DNA of 64,000 nt, taken from positions 25,590 through 89,589 of the forward strand of contig ONGP01000007.1 in the NCBI GenBank assembly GCA_900317405.1, written 5' to 3'. The translations under genes were made by a program, and so were the position numbers. Of the stretch, positions 35,926 through 45,782 are shown in pieces. Each line of letters starts with the position of its first letter. The first letter of the stretch is position 1. The stretch comes from an uncultured Prevotella sp. Its GTDB lineage: Bacteria; Bacteroidota; Bacteroidia; Bacteroidales; Bacteroidaceae. Under the pieces are notes generated by a model, which did no database searches, had not been told where the DNA came from, and saw nothing but the letters and a program-made list of their open reading frames with translations.

Positions 35926-37857
35926 ATGAATAGAACACTGAAGATAATACTGAAGACTGTAGCCGGCATAGTGGTGCTGGCTATAGTCTTGGTGATTGGC
36001 GGCGTGGTGCTGGTAAACTCTAAGGCATTCCAGCAGCGGGTGTTGCGGCAGGCTACTGAGATGCTGAGCGAGAAGCTGCAGACAACGGTAAAGATAGACA
36101 GCATAGACATAAGATTTGTGCAGCAACAGGTGCGGCTGTATGGTGTGCACGTGGCCGACCAGCAGCAGCGACCTATGTTGACGATAGGGCAGGCGGGCTT
36201 GGATGTGGACATACGCGAGATACTGGGAAACAAGGTGGTGATAGAGAATGTGGAGCTGAGCGATGCGAGTGCTCTGCTGGTAAAGCCGAAGGGCGAACCG
36301 GGCAACTTCCAGTTTGTGATAGATGCCTTTGCCAAGAAACCCGGTGCGACGCCTGACACCACTACGACGTCGCCCAAAAACAAAAAGAAGATGGAGTTCC
36401 ACATCCGCAAGGTGAAACTGAGCGATATCAGCATAAAATACAACGATGCGCAGATGAATCTGGAAAGGGCCGATATAAAGGGGCGCGAGGCGATATTCCT
36501 GACCGAGGCACAGTTGCGATTGACCACCGATAATAATAAGCCGAGGAAGAATGCCGGCAAGCCCAAGCGTGGATATTTCGACGCAGGTCATCTTGACATA
36601 AGCAGCCATCTTAGGATGGAGATAAATGCTACTGACAAGGACACCATCAGGGCCGAACTGACACATCTGGAGGCGCGCGACTCGATAAGCGGTATCGACA
36701 TACGCGACATCAGTACCAAGATAAAAATGGCTAATAAGCAGCTATGGCTGAGCGATGTGAACGTACAGCAGAAGCAAACCACACTGCACATAGATAGTGC
36801 TCAAATCCATCTGCCCAGCAAGAAGGATAGCATCGCCCTGAGCTATCGCACCGGCCGTATTACTGGTACTGCCTATCTTAAGGATATCTCGCGTGCGTTT
36901 GCACCCGTGCTAAGCCGATTTACGTTGCCGCTAAACCTGAGCCTGACGATGAGCGGAACCGACAGCACGATGAGTTTCAGGGATGTAAAGGTGAGCACCA
37001 GCGACAAGAGGCTGACCATAGCGGCTACGGGCAACATAAAGGAGCTGAAGAGCAAGGAGAAACTTAACATCACGTTCAACGTGAAACGCATGTATGCTCG
37101 TAGCGGCATAAAGGAGAAGATAATCAGCATGTTCCCAGTGAAGCGAATGATGATGAAACAGCTGCACAATCTGGGTAATATCAGCTATACTGGCAGCTTC
37201 AGAATTATCAGAAAAGAGGAGCGGTTCTGGGGCCGACTAAACACCGCTGCGGGCAGTCTGCAATTCCTGTTCTGGCTCGACGAGCGTAATAAATACGTGG
37301 TGGGCAATGCCAAATCGGACAATCTGGATTTTGGCAAGGTGATGGAGATGAAGAATCTGGGCAAGATATCGGCCAGCGCAGAGTTTAAGATAGATATAAG
37401 CAAGCCTCGCACGGCTGTGATGCGCCGACAGAAGGGCGGAAAGTTGCCGATAGGAAACGTGAAGGCCACTGTGAACGACTGCAGCTATAAGGGTATCCAC
37501 GTGAGAAACCTGGATGCTACGGTGAATAGCGATGGTGCGGTGGCTACCGGCGACATAAAGCAGCATGGTAACTATCGCGACATACGCTGCTCGTACTCGT
37601 TTACCAATACCGACGAGATGCACAAGCTGAAGGTGTATGACTTCGGGCTGAAATTCCATAAGATTTCGGCCGAGGACAAGCAGGCCAAGCGCGAACGCAA
37701 AGAGCAGAAGAAACAAGCCAAGCGCGAGCTTAGAGAGCAGAAACGACAGGCTAAGCTCGAGCAAAAGCTTCAGGACGAGAAGGAGGGAAAGAAGAAGCGC
37801 ACTAAACTCCCTTCATTGAAAGGGATATTCGGTGGCGGCGGTGGTCAACCTCAATGA
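35926..37857 (+). CDS. AsmA/TamB-like inner-membrane-anchored protein
   Basis: 643 residues from ATG 35926 (a GTG two codons earlier is less likely). One N-terminal transmembrane helix (TVAGIVVLAIVLVIGGVVLV) is followed by the AsmA-type start (SKAFQQRVLRQATEMLSEKLQTTVKIDSIDI) and a long beta-rich region to about 575. The family forms hydrophobic grooves that carry phospholipids between membranes. The tail (about 575-645) is a very basic coiled coil of alternating KQAKRE units, then GGGGGQPQ. Its last 56 bp overlap the 3-prime end of tex on the other strand. Confidence 0.82.
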   Translation: MNRTLKIILKTVAGIVVLAIVLVIGGVVLVNSKAFQQRVLRQATEMLSEKLQTTVKIDSIDIRFVQQQVRLYGVHVADQQQRPMLTIGQAGLDVDIREILGNKVVIENVELSDASALLVKPKGEPGNFQFVIDAFAKKPGATPDTTTTSPKNKKKMEFHIRKVKLSDISIKYNDAQMNLERADIKGREAIFLTEAQLRLTTDNNKPRKNAGKPKRGYFDAGHLDISSHLRMEINATDKDTIRAELTHLEARDSISGIDIRDISTKIKMANKQLWLSDVNVQQKQTTLHIDSAQIHLPSKKDSIALSYRTGRITGTAYLKDISRAFAPVLSRFTLPLNLSLTMSGTDSTMSFRDVKVSTSDKRLTIAATGNIKELKSKEKLNITFNVKRMYARSGIKEKIISMFPVKRMMMKQLHNLGNISYTGSFRIIRKEERFWGRLNTAAGSLQFLFWLDERNKYVVGNAKSDNLDFGKVMEMKNLGKISASAEFKIDISKPRTAVMRRQKGGKLPIGNVKATVNDCSYKGIHVRNLDATVNSDGAVATGDIKQHGNYRDIRCSYSFTNTDEMHKLKVYDFGLKFHKISAEDKQAKRERKEQKKQAKRELREQKRQAKLEQKLQDEKEGKKKRTKLPSLKGIFGGGGGQPQ

Positions 37858-39976
37858 CTCGTACCTGTACGTGCTGATGTAGTTTTACCACATCTAGCGG
37901 ATGGGCTATGCGACGATTGGCCATCTGCGAGATGTGTACCAGTCCATCCTGATGCACGCCGATATCGACAAAAGCACCAAAGTTGGTGATGTTGGTTACG
38001 ATGCCAGGCAGTATCATTCCCTCAACCAGATCGTCGATAGTCGATACGTTCTTGTCGAACTCGAATGCTTCAAGTTGTTCGCGCGGGTCGCGGCCTGGTT
38101 TTTCGAGCTCAGCCAGGATATCTGTAAGTGTGGGCATTCCCACATCGGCTGTAACGTAGCGTGGCAGTTGGATGGCGTCGCGCTTGTCCTTATTGCTGAT
38201 AAGGTCGGCCACTGAGCAGCCCTGATCCTTGGCCATCTGCTCTACGATAGGATAGCTCTCAGGGTGAACAGCCGAATTATCCAGCGGATTCTTACCATCG
38301 CGTATGCGAAGGAATCCTGCGCACTGCTGATAGGCAGAAGGACCCAGACGGGGAACCTTGAGCAACTGTGCACGCGATGTGAAAGCACCGTTATCACGAC
38401 GATAGTCAACGATGTTCTTGGCCAGTGTGGCGCCAAGTCCGCTTACGTACATCAGCAGGTGTTGCGAGGCGGTGTTGAGGTCTACGCCAACTGAGTTTAC
38501 GCAACTCTCCACGGTCTGGTCGAGCGAATGCTTGAGCTTGGTCTGGTCTACATCGTGCTGATACTGGCCCACGCCAATGCTCTTGGGATCGATCTTTACA
38601 AGTTCGGCCAACGGGTCCATCAGTCGTCGGCCAATCGACACTGCACCACGAACGGTCACGTCCTCATCGGGGAACTCATCGCGGGCAATCTTTGATGCAG
38701 AATATACGCTGGCGCCCGACTCGCTGACCACGAATACCTGTGGTGTGGCTCCAGATTTATCAGCTGTCTTTGTGTCGTAATTATATCGGCCTGCAAGTAC
38801 GTCTTTTATGAACGAATCGGTCTCGCGGCTGGCTGTACCGTTGCCGATAGAGATGGCCTCTATCTGGTATTTTGCGATCATGCGCTGGAGAGCTAGAGCG
38901 GCCTCAGTACGCTTGTTTACAGGAGGGTGGGGGAATATGGCGTCGTGGTGCAGCAGGTTGCCCTGAGCATCGAGACAAACCACCTTGCAACCAGTGCGGA
39001 ATCCTGGGTCGACACCCATCACGCGCTTCTGCCCAAGTGGTGCTCCAAGCAGCAGTTGGCGCAGATTCTCGGCAAACACGCGGATAGCCTCTTCGTCGGC
39101 CTTCTCCTTGCTTAGTGCGGCAAACTCAGTCTCGATACTCGGTTTGAGCAATCGCTTGTAGCCATCGTCGATAGCTTCGGCCACCAGTCGTCCGCAAGGT
39201 GTGTTGCCGTATACGTAGTGGCGCTTAATTCGCTCGCAGGTATCCTCGTCGTCGGGCGAGATGCTGATTCGCAGAATGCCCTCGGTCTCGCCTCTGCGCA
39301 TAGCCAGAAGACGGTGTGATGAGCATCGCTTCAGTGGCTCGCTCCAGTCGAAGTAGTCGCTGTATTTCGCAGCTTCGTCGCTGTCGGCTTTAGCCTTTAC
39401 CACCTTAGAAGTGATGGTAGCCTGGCGTGTGAATGCATTACGTACCTGCTGGCGAGTGCGCTCGTCTTCGCTTATCATCTCGGCGATGATGTCCTGCGCT
39501 CCCTTTATCGCGTCGTCGGCTGTAGCTACATCGCCTTTGGCATACTTGGCTGCTGCGGCTTCAGGATCGCGCTCGCGCTGCAGCATAAGCAGTTTGGCCA
39601 GTGGTTCCAGACCTAGCTCGCGAGCTACTTGGGCACGGGTGCGACGCTTGGGCTTGTAGGGCAGGTAGATATCCTCGAGCTCTGTGGCGTCCCAACATTT
39701 GTCGATACGCTCCTGCAGCTGTGGCGTCATCTTATCTTGTTCGGTGATGGTCTTAATCACCGTTTCCTTGCGTTTCTGTATCTCGAGCAGTTTCTCGTAG
39801 CGGTCGCTGATGGCAGCTATCTGCACCTCGTCGAGTCCGCCAGTACGCTCCTTGCGATAGCGGGCTATGAACGGTATGGTGCAACCCTCTTCGAGTAGCG
39901 CCAGTGTGCCGGCTACAAACTTCTCGCTAATGCCCAGTGAAGTGGCAATAAGACTGGAAAAAATGTTCTTTTGCAT
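37802..39976 (-). CDS. tex: Tex-family RNA-binding transcription accessory protein
   Basis: 724 residues from ATG 39976 (an upstream in-frame ATG at 39988 adds four). Domains in order: Tex N-terminal helical region (about 1-190, with IPFIARYRKERTGGLDEVQI), the YqgF/RNase H-like domain (about 320-440, VMGVDPGFRTGCKV and ISIGNGTASRETD), helix-hairpin-helix repeats (about 485-560) and a C-terminal S1 domain (GIVTNITNFGAFVDIGVHQDGLVHISQ). Complete. The S1 end overlaps the AsmA-like gene tail to tail. It is divergent from the LolA-like gene. Confidence 0.96.
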   Translation of the reverse strand: MQKNIFSSLIATSLGISEKFVAGTLALLEEGCTIPFIARYRKERTGGLDEVQIAAISDRYEKLLEIQKRKETVIKTITEQDKMTPQLQERIDKCWDATELEDIYLPYKPKRRTRAQVARELGLEPLAKLLMLQRERDPEAAAAKYAKGDVATADDAIKGAQDIIAEMISEDERTRQQVRNAFTRQATITSKVVKAKADSDEAAKYSDYFDWSEPLKRCSSHRLLAMRRGETEGILRISISPDDEDTCERIKRHYVYGNTPCGRLVAEAIDDGYKRLLKPSIETEFAALSKEKADEEAIRVFAENLRQLLLGAPLGQKRVMGVDPGFRTGCKVVCLDAQGNLLHHDAIFPHPPVNKRTEAALALQRMIAKYQIEAISIGNGTASRETDSFIKDVLAGRYNYDTKTADKSGATPQVFVVSESGASVYSASKIARDEFPDEDVTVRGAVSIGRRLMDPLAELVKIDPKSIGVGQYQHDVDQTKLKHSLDQTVESCVNSVGVDLNTASQHLLMYVSGLGATLAKNIVDYRRDNGAFTSRAQLLKVPRLGPSAYQQCAGFLRIRDGKNPLDNSAVHPESYPIVEQMAKDQGCSVADLISNKDKRDAIQLPRYVTADVGMPTLTDILAELEKPGRDPREQLEAFEFDKNVSTIDDLVEGMILPGIVTNITNFGAFVDIGVHQDGLVHISQMANRRIAHPLDVVKLHQHVQVRVIEVDHRRHRISLSMKGV

Positions 39977-40008
39977 AAATATGTGCACTTATTTCGTTAA
40001 TTTGTGTG

Positions 40009-40016
40009 CAAAAATA
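40009..40016 (-). promoter_or_regulatory. -7 box for tex
   Basis: The reverse strand reads TATTTTTG, 33 bp before the tex start. Confidence 0.5.
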
Positions 40017-40038
40017 GTAATAAATCGCGAGAAATGTG

Positions 40039-40046
40039 TAATTTTG
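40039..40046 (+). promoter_or_regulatory. -7 box for the LolA-like/ABC-F/M13 operon
   Basis: TAATTTTG, only 10 bp before ATG 40057, implying a very short leader. Confidence 0.45.
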
Positions 40047-40056
40047 CACTCCGAAA

Positions 40057-40692
40057 ATGAAAAAGTTAATGAGAAATAGGATAATATTAGCAATTATACT
40101 GCTATTTAGTGCCATTAGTCTTAGCCCGATGCACGCTCAGGATACTCCGAATGCGCGTCAGGCCCGACGTATATTTAATTCGGCCTACCAGCAGGTATTT
40201 GGCGAACAGGGCGCAACACTGCGTTACGATGTGAACATCACTGGAATATACAAGACTCACGGCACCATCTGGTATAAGGGTAAGAAGAGCAAGTTTGAGG
40301 ATGCGAAGATGAACTCGTGGAACGACGGGCAGACAGTGTACACCATCAAGAAAAAGAAACAGGAGGTGGAGATACACAGCGCCAAGAACAACAAGAGCGA
40401 CAAGTATTCGCAGAAGTTTAAGTTCGTGCCCGAGAACTACACATACAGCATAGCTCAGGCTGATGGCGGGCTGGATATAACGCTTAAACTGATAAAGGGC
40501 CGCAAGGGTATGAAGGAGATACACGCCCTGGTAGAGCGTAACACCTATCGCCCGATAAGCGTCCGAATAAAGATTGCATTCATCTGGACCACCATAAAGA
40601 TATCCAATTTCCAGTCGGGAGGCATCACAGACGAGATGCTGCGTTTCCCCAAGGAGCTTTATAAGGATTATAAATACGTAGACAAACGATGA
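40057..40692 (+). CDS. LolA-like outer-membrane lipoprotein carrier family protein
   Basis: 211 residues; signal peptide ending SPMHAQ at about residue 28. The mature part has the LolA pattern: an N-terminal helix, then strands including GTIWYKGKKSKFEDAKMNSWNDGQ, TVYTIKKKKQEVEI and late MLRFPKELYKDYKYVD. LolA carries lipoproteins through the periplasm; Bacteroidetes have several divergent copies whose cargo is unknown. Its stop overlaps the ABC-F start by 4 bp. An ATG at 40069 (MRNRII) is an alternative start. Confidence 0.8.
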   Translation: MKKLMRNRIILAIILLFSAISLSPMHAQDTPNARQARRIFNSAYQQVFGEQGATLRYDVNITGIYKTHGTIWYKGKKSKFEDAKMNSWNDGQTVYTIKKKKQEVEIHSAKNNKSDKYSQKFKFVPENYTYSIAQADGGLDITLKLIKGRKGMKEIHALVERNTYRPISVRIKIAFIWTTIKISNFQSGGITDEMLRFPKELYKDYKYVDKR

Positions 40693-42677
40693 TTTCGGTA
40701 GAAGGACTTAAAGTAGAATTCGGCATAAAGCCCCTGTTTGATGGCGCAAGTTTCGTCATCAACGACAGAGACCGCATAGCCTTGGTGGGTAAGAACGGAG
40801 CTGGTAAGAGTACCATGCTCAAGATACTGTGTGGACAGCAGAAACCCACTGCAGGAACGGTGAGTGTGCCCAACGACACCAAGATAGGCTATCTGCCCCA
40901 GGTGATGATACTGCAGGACAACACTACTGTAAAGGAAGAGGCTCAGAAGGCCTTTGCCGACAACACCCGCATGAAGGAGCGACTGGACAAGATGAACCAG
41001 GAGCTGGCCGAGCGTACCGACTATGAGAGCGAGAGCTATCTGGCACTGATTGAGAAGTATACCACCGAGCACGAGCGATATATGATGATGGGTGCCGAGA
41101 ATTACGAGGCCGAGATAGAGCGCACACTCGTGGGTCTGGGATTTGAGCGTAGCGACTTCGATCGTCCTACGTCAGAGTTCTCAGGTGGTTGGCGCATGCG
41201 TATCGAGTTGGCCAAGATTCTGCTGCAGAAACCTGATGTGCTACTGCTCGACGAGCCCACCAACCATCTCGACATAGAATCTATACAGTGGCTGGAGCAA
41301 TTCCTGGCGCAGAGTTCGAGTGCTGTGGTGCTGGTGAGTCACGACCGCGCATTTATTAATAATGTGTCGAACCGTACGCTCGAGATATCGTGTGGCAAGG
41401 TGATCGACTACAAAGTGAAGTACGACGAGTACGTGGTACTGCGTAAGGAGCGTCGCGAACAGCAGTTAAGGGCTTACGAGAACCAACAGAAGGAAGTGGC
41501 TGATATGAAGGCATTTATAGAGCGATTCCGCTATCAGGCTACTAAGGCTGTACAGGTTCAGCAGAAGGTGAAACAGCTTGAGAAGATTGTGCCTATCGAG
41601 ATAGACGATGTGGATAATTCGGCTATGCACCTGAAGTTCCCGCCCTGTCTGCGAAGTGGTGATTACCCCATAATCTGCGACGAGGTGCGTAAGGACTATG
41701 GTGCTCATACTGTGTTCGACCATGTTACGCTTACCATCAAGCGAGGCGAGAAAGTAGCCTTTGTGGGTAAGAACGGTGAGGGAAAGTCGACTCTGGTGAA
41801 GTGCATAATGGGCGAGATACCATTTACAGGCGAACTGAAAGTGGGACATAACATACAGATAGGTTACTTTGCGCAGAACCAGGCGCAGTTGCTGGATGAG
41901 AATCTGACCGTGTTCCAGACTATCGACTATGTGGCCAAGGGCGAGATCCGACTGAAGATAAACGATATACTTGGAGCCTTTATGTTTGGAGGCGAAGAGA
42001 GCGATAAGAAGGTTAAGGTGCTTAGCGGTGGTGAACGCAGCCGACTGGCTATGATCAGACTGCTGCTTGAGCCTGTAAACCTGTTGATACTCGACGAGCC
42101 TACCAACCATCTGGATATGCCATCGAAAGATGTGCTTAAGGAGGCTATCAAGGCGTTTGATGGTACTGCTATCATAGTGAGTCACGACCGTGAGTTCCTG
42201 GATGGACTTGTAACTAAGGTGTACGAGTTTGGCGGCGGAAAAGTACGCGAGCATCTTGGCGGCATCTACGACTTCCTTCGTTCGAAGAAGATTAGCGATC
42301 TGAATCAGCTAGGCTCGCAGCCTCAGGTGATGGCTGCTGCCAAGCCTGCTGCAAAGAATACTGCTACTACCACATCGAGTGCGTCGCCATCGACTACGCC
42401 TGAGGGCGAGGCTGTGCTTCAGAAAACGCTGAGTTATGCAGAGCGCAAAGAGCAGCAGAAGCGTAAGAATCGTGTGGAGAAGTCAGTAAAGCAGTCGGAG
42501 ACCAAAATAGAGCAGATGGAGCAGCGCCTGAAGGAGCTCGACGAACTGCTTATGGTGCCCGAAAACGCTGCTGATATGACTCTGGTTACAGAGTATACAT
42601 CGATAAAGCGCTCGCTCGATGAGGAAGTGGAGCGCTGGGAGAAGCTGAGCGAAGAATTAGATACTTTTACACTATAA
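40689..42677 (+). CDS. ABC-F family ATPase
   Basis: 662 residues with two ATP-binding cassettes and no membrane segment. First cassette: GKNGAGKST, signature SGGWRMR, Walker B LLLLDEPTNHLD. Second: GKNGEGKST, LSGGERSR, LLILDEPTNHLD. A charged linker (about 245-300) joins them, and an Ala/Thr-rich hinge plus coiled coil ends the protein (about 555-660). This is the layout of translation-associated ABC-F proteins such as Uup; the exact subfamily is unclear. Coupled to the LolA-like gene by ATGA, and 25 bp before the M13 peptidase. Confidence 0.93.
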   Translation: MISVEGLKVEFGIKPLFDGASFVINDRDRIALVGKNGAGKSTMLKILCGQQKPTAGTVSVPNDTKIGYLPQVMILQDNTTVKEEAQKAFADNTRMKERLDKMNQELAERTDYESESYLALIEKYTTEHERYMMMGAENYEAEIERTLVGLGFERSDFDRPTSEFSGGWRMRIELAKILLQKPDVLLLDEPTNHLDIESIQWLEQFLAQSSSAVVLVSHDRAFINNVSNRTLEISCGKVIDYKVKYDEYVVLRKERREQQLRAYENQQKEVADMKAFIERFRYQATKAVQVQQKVKQLEKIVPIEIDDVDNSAMHLKFPPCLRSGDYPIICDEVRKDYGAHTVFDHVTLTIKRGEKVAFVGKNGEGKSTLVKCIMGEIPFTGELKVGHNIQIGYFAQNQAQLLDENLTVFQTIDYVAKGEIRLKINDILGAFMFGGEESDKKVKVLSGGERSRLAMIRLLLEPVNLLILDEPTNHLDMPSKDVLKEAIKAFDGTAIIVSHDREFLDGLVTKVYEFGGGKVREHLGGIYDFLRSKKISDLNQLGSQPQVMAAAKPAAKNTATTTSSASPSTTPEGEAVLQKTLSYAERKEQQKRKNRVEKSVKQSETKIEQMEQRLKELDELLMVPENAADMTLVTEYTSIKRSLDEEVERWEKLSEELDTFTL

Positions 42678-42702
42678 CACATAAACAACAATAAAATTTA
42701 AA

Positions 42703-44736
42703 ATGAAAAGATTTTTATCAATGATGACTATGGCGTCTATCTCAATGCTGATGATGGCACAGAGTGATCTGGGATCAGGCTTGAATCAGGCTGATTTCAA
42801 CAAGAATGTTCGTCCAGGCGACGATTTCTACGAGTATGCATGCGGTGGTTGGATGAAGAACAACCCCCTTCCAGGTGCATATTCTCGTTATGGCAGTTTT
42901 GACCGTTTGCAGGAAGAGAATGACAAGCGTATCAATGGTATTCTGAAGGAGCTGCAGAGCAACACCTATAAGAAGGGTACTGTTGAGCAGAAGTTGAGCG
43001 ACCTGTATAAACTGGCTATGGACTCAACCCGCCGAAACAAGGAGGGTGTGGCTCCACTGATGCCGCTGATTAAGAAACTGGAGGCTGCCAAGACCAACAA
43101 GCAGTTGTTCGAGATCCAGCTGTCGCAGGCTCCTTATGGCGAGCAGGAGTTCTTCTTCGGCTATTTCGGTGCCGACGAGAAGAATGCGGGTCAGAATATC
43201 CTGAACCTTTATCAGGGTGGTTTGACTCTCGGCCAGAAGGAATACTATCTGGAGAATGATAAGGCTACTGCCGATATCCGTGAGGCATTCAAGAAGCACG
43301 TGGTAAAGATGTTCCAGCTGTTTGGTTTCAGCAAGAGCGCTGCTACCAAGAAGATGCAGAACATTATGAAGGTAGAGACTGCTCTGGCCAAGGTGAGCAA
43401 GAGTCAGACCGAGCTTCGCGATGTTGAGGCCAACTACAACAAGATGACTCTTAAGGAGTTTGAGAGCCGTTATCCCAACCTGCCTCTGGTTAAGGTGATG
43501 AATGCCAAGGGCATCGACACCAAGTATCTGCAGGATATGGTAGTAGGTCAGCCTGAGTTCCTGGATGGCGCCAACAAGCTGGTTGGCAGCATCAAGCCTG
43601 CTGAGTATCGCGACGTGTTGGAGTGGAGCTTCATTGAGGGCTCAGCCAATTTCCTTGACGATAAGACTGCAGCCGAGAACTTCGACTTCTATGGTAAGAA
43701 GAAGGCTGGTCGCAAGCAGAATCACCCATTGTGGAAGCGCAGCACCGGTCAGGTGGAGCGTGTGATGGGCGAGGCTCTTGGTAAGATATATGCCGAGAAA
43801 TACTTCCCTGAGGCTGCCAAGCAGCGTATGCTTACCCTGATTAAGAACTTGCAAATAGCACTCGGTGAGCGTATCGCAGCACAGAGTTGGATGGACGATT
43901 CTACTAAGGTAAATGCCCTGCTTAAGCTTAACACATTCTATGTGAAAGTGGGCTATCCTGACAAGTGGACAGACCTGAGCGAACTGGAGATTGATCCTGC
44001 GAAATCTTATTACGAAAATATGGAAGAGTGCTCTAAGTTCTGGAACGCTTGGCGCATCAATCATACAGTAGGAAAGCCTGTGGATCGCGACGACTGGCAT
44101 ATGAACCCACAGACAGTAAATGCCTACTATAATCCTACAACTAACGAAATCTGCTTCCCCGCAGGTATTCTGCAGTATCCGTTCTTCGATATGAATGCCG
44201 ACGATGCATTCAACTATGGTGCTATCGGTGTGGTTATCGGTCACGAGATGACTCACGGATTTGACGACCAGGGACGTAACTATGACAAGGACGGAAACAT
44301 GCACGACTGGTGGAAAGAAGCTGATGGAAAAAACTTTATAGAGCGCACTGGTAAATATGCTGATTTCTTTAGCGCTATCGAAGTGCTTCCTGGCTTGAAT
44401 GCCAACGGCCGTCTGACACTGGGTGAGAACCTTGCCGACCACGGTGGTCTGCAGGTGGCTTGGGCTGCTTATAAGAACGCTACCAAGCGCAACAAGCTTG
44501 CCGATAAGGAAGGACTCACAGCCGACCAGCGTTTCTTCCACGCCTACGCAGGTGTTTGGGCAGGTAACATTACTGAGGCTGAAATCCGCAACCGCACTAA
44601 GAGCGATCCTCACTCACTGGGTCGTTGGCGTGTTAACGGAGCGCTTCCTCACATCGATGCCTGGTATGAGGCATTTGGCGTGAAAGAGGGCGACAAAATG
44701 TTCATTCCTAAGAGTGAGCGCCTCGATTTGTGGTAA
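42703..44736 (+). CDS. M13-family zinc metallopeptidase (PepO/neprilysin-like)
   Basis: 677 residues; signal peptide MKRFLSMMTMASISMLMMAQ. The zinc site is HEMTH at about residue 514 (VIGHEMTHGFDDQG), with the third ligand in GENLADHGGL about 60 residues later, and the substrate-binding NAYYNP block at about 470. The C-terminus shows the family RVNG-x-L-x-H sequence (WRVNGALPHID). These are exported oligopeptidases. Length is normal. Last gene of the operon, followed by a terminator that overlaps the next promoter. Confidence 0.95.
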   Translation: MKRFLSMMTMASISMLMMAQSDLGSGLNQADFNKNVRPGDDFYEYACGGWMKNNPLPGAYSRYGSFDRLQEENDKRINGILKELQSNTYKKGTVEQKLSDLYKLAMDSTRRNKEGVAPLMPLIKKLEAAKTNKQLFEIQLSQAPYGEQEFFFGYFGADEKNAGQNILNLYQGGLTLGQKEYYLENDKATADIREAFKKHVVKMFQLFGFSKSAATKKMQNIMKVETALAKVSKSQTELRDVEANYNKMTLKEFESRYPNLPLVKVMNAKGIDTKYLQDMVVGQPEFLDGANKLVGSIKPAEYRDVLEWSFIEGSANFLDDKTAAENFDFYGKKKAGRKQNHPLWKRSTGQVERVMGEALGKIYAEKYFPEAAKQRMLTLIKNLQIALGERIAAQSWMDDSTKVNALLKLNTFYVKVGYPDKWTDLSELEIDPAKSYYENMEECSKFWNAWRINHTVGKPVDRDDWHMNPQTVNAYYNPTTNEICFPAGILQYPFFDMNADDAFNYGAIGVVIGHEMTHGFDDQGRNYDKDGNMHDWWKEADGKNFIERTGKYADFFSAIEVLPGLNANGRLTLGENLADHGGLQVAWAAYKNATKRNKLADKEGLTADQRFFHAYAGVWAGNITEAEIRNRTKSDPHSLGRWRVNGALPHIDAWYEAFGVKEGDKMFIPKSERLDLW

Positions 44737-44763
44737 TCTATATCAAAAAAATAACTTTTTTAG

Positions 44764-44797
44764 CGTCGTAAATGTAAATTTACGGCGTTTTTTTTTG
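44764..44797 (+). terminator. Terminator between the M13 gene and the phospho-signalling operon
   Basis: CGTCGTAAAT (44764-44773), loop GTAA, ATTTACGGCG (44778-44787), then a run of T. One G-U pair. The T run overlaps the next -33 element. Confidence 0.85.
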
Positions 44798-44824
44798 TCG
44801 TATTGAAAAAAATAGTTATTTTTG
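44794..44824 (+). promoter_or_regulatory. Promoter of the zinc-ribbon/kinase/AAA/FHA/PP2C operon
   Basis: TTTG (44794-44797), 19 bp, TATTTTTG (44817-44824), 28 bp before ATG 44853. The only good promoter seen before hemW, so all genes to 57761 may depend on it. Confidence 0.7.
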
Positions 44825-44852
44825 CACCTAACTTAAGTTAAATCCAACAACG

Positions 44853-45782
44853 ATGAACGATATTACGCAAAACCCAGATCGAACAAACCGAGGTGCGGAG
44901 CCGCTCTATCGCGAGCGTTCGGCACAGCAGCCTCAGTATCAATATCAGCAGGCCGCGCAGATGAATGCTGCCAACGGCGTGCAATGTCCTCATTGCGGTG
45001 CAATCAATGAGCCCGATGCAATTTTCTGTGCATCGTGTGGTAATGCCATAGGAAATGCAACTTGTCCTAATTGCGGAGCCGAAATCGATGCTGAAGCTGA
45101 TTTCTGCGAAACCTGTCGCCACTATATACGAAAAGATATCTGCTCATTCTGCGGAGCCTATCTTAATGGTTCTGAGGCATATTGCCCTGAATGCGGTAGC
45201 CCTCGTGGCGGAATCGTATGCCCCGTATGTCATACGCTGAATGATTTCTCATTCTGTAAGCAGTGCGGAACAGCACTTACAGAAGAGGCACGCCAACTGC
45301 GCGAAAAAGTGCTGGAGATGCCAGAATACCAACAGATGCAGAAGCTGGCCGACGAGATTCAGAAGCTGGAAATGCAGATTCCTTACACCACCGAGGCCGA
45401 TAAGGAGCGCGACCGTAAGAGTCAGGAGTTGCGCCAGCGAGTGCTGATGCTGCTGGCTCAGGATCGTGGACTTGATCGTGTAGACGCCAACCTTTCCGAT
45501 CATAAGGTGATGAGTAGAGAGGAATACGACAGGAAGAAACAAGAGCGTATGGATATGCTTTCGCGTCTGCTCGACCAGATGGCTCAGGCTCCACAGCCCA
45601 AACCTGCCCAGGTGCGCAATTATGCGATGGCATGCAAACCTCAGGGCGTACGTTTGGCTTGGGAGTGCAACTTTAAGCATGCGCTTCATTCAAGTCCGTG
45701 CGGATGTGCTAAGCCGCAGTTGGGCGGAAAATGGATTATTCTTGGCAAGGGTACTAGAAAGGAAATTAAAGACGATATCTAA
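44853..45782 (+). CDS. Multi-zinc-ribbon protein heading the phospho-signalling operon
   Basis: 309 residues. Eight CxxC pairs (Cys45/48, 59/62, 71/74, 85/88, 97/100, 111/114, 123/126, 135/138) make four zinc ribbons. A charged coiled coil (about 142-250) follows. The last 55 residues form a compact Cys-containing end (YAMACKPQGVRLAWEC, then SSPCGCAKP) that may bind another zinc. The disordered start has DRTNRG at Thr11, like the repeated motif in the kinase tail. No enzyme motif, so a scaffold or adaptor role is most likely. Its stop shares one base with the kinase start. Confidence 0.8.
   Translation: MNDITQNPDRTNRGAEPLYRERSAQQPQYQYQQAAQMNAANGVQCPHCGAINEPDAIFCASCGNAIGNATCPNCGAEIDAEADFCETCRHYIRKDICSFCGAYLNGSEAYCPECGSPRGGIVCPVCHTLNDFSFCKQCGTALTEEARQLREKVLEMPEYQQMQKLADEIQKLEMQIPYTTEADKERDRKSQELRQRVLMLLAQDRGLDRVDANLSDHKVMSREEYDRKKQERMDMLSRLLDQMAQAPQPKPAQVRNYAMACKPQGVRLAWECNFKHALHSSPCGCAKPQLGGKWIILGKGTRKEIKDDI

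Noticed and set aside
35872-36666. Reverse-strand open frames of 217-264 codons in the AsmA-like gene
   Set aside because: Low-complexity Cys/Leu/Ser composition typical of shadow frames; the forward gene has a promoter and family motifs.
41466-42254. 262-codon reverse frame inside the ABC-F gene
   Set aside because: Shadow of a gene with intact Walker and signature motifs on the forward strand.
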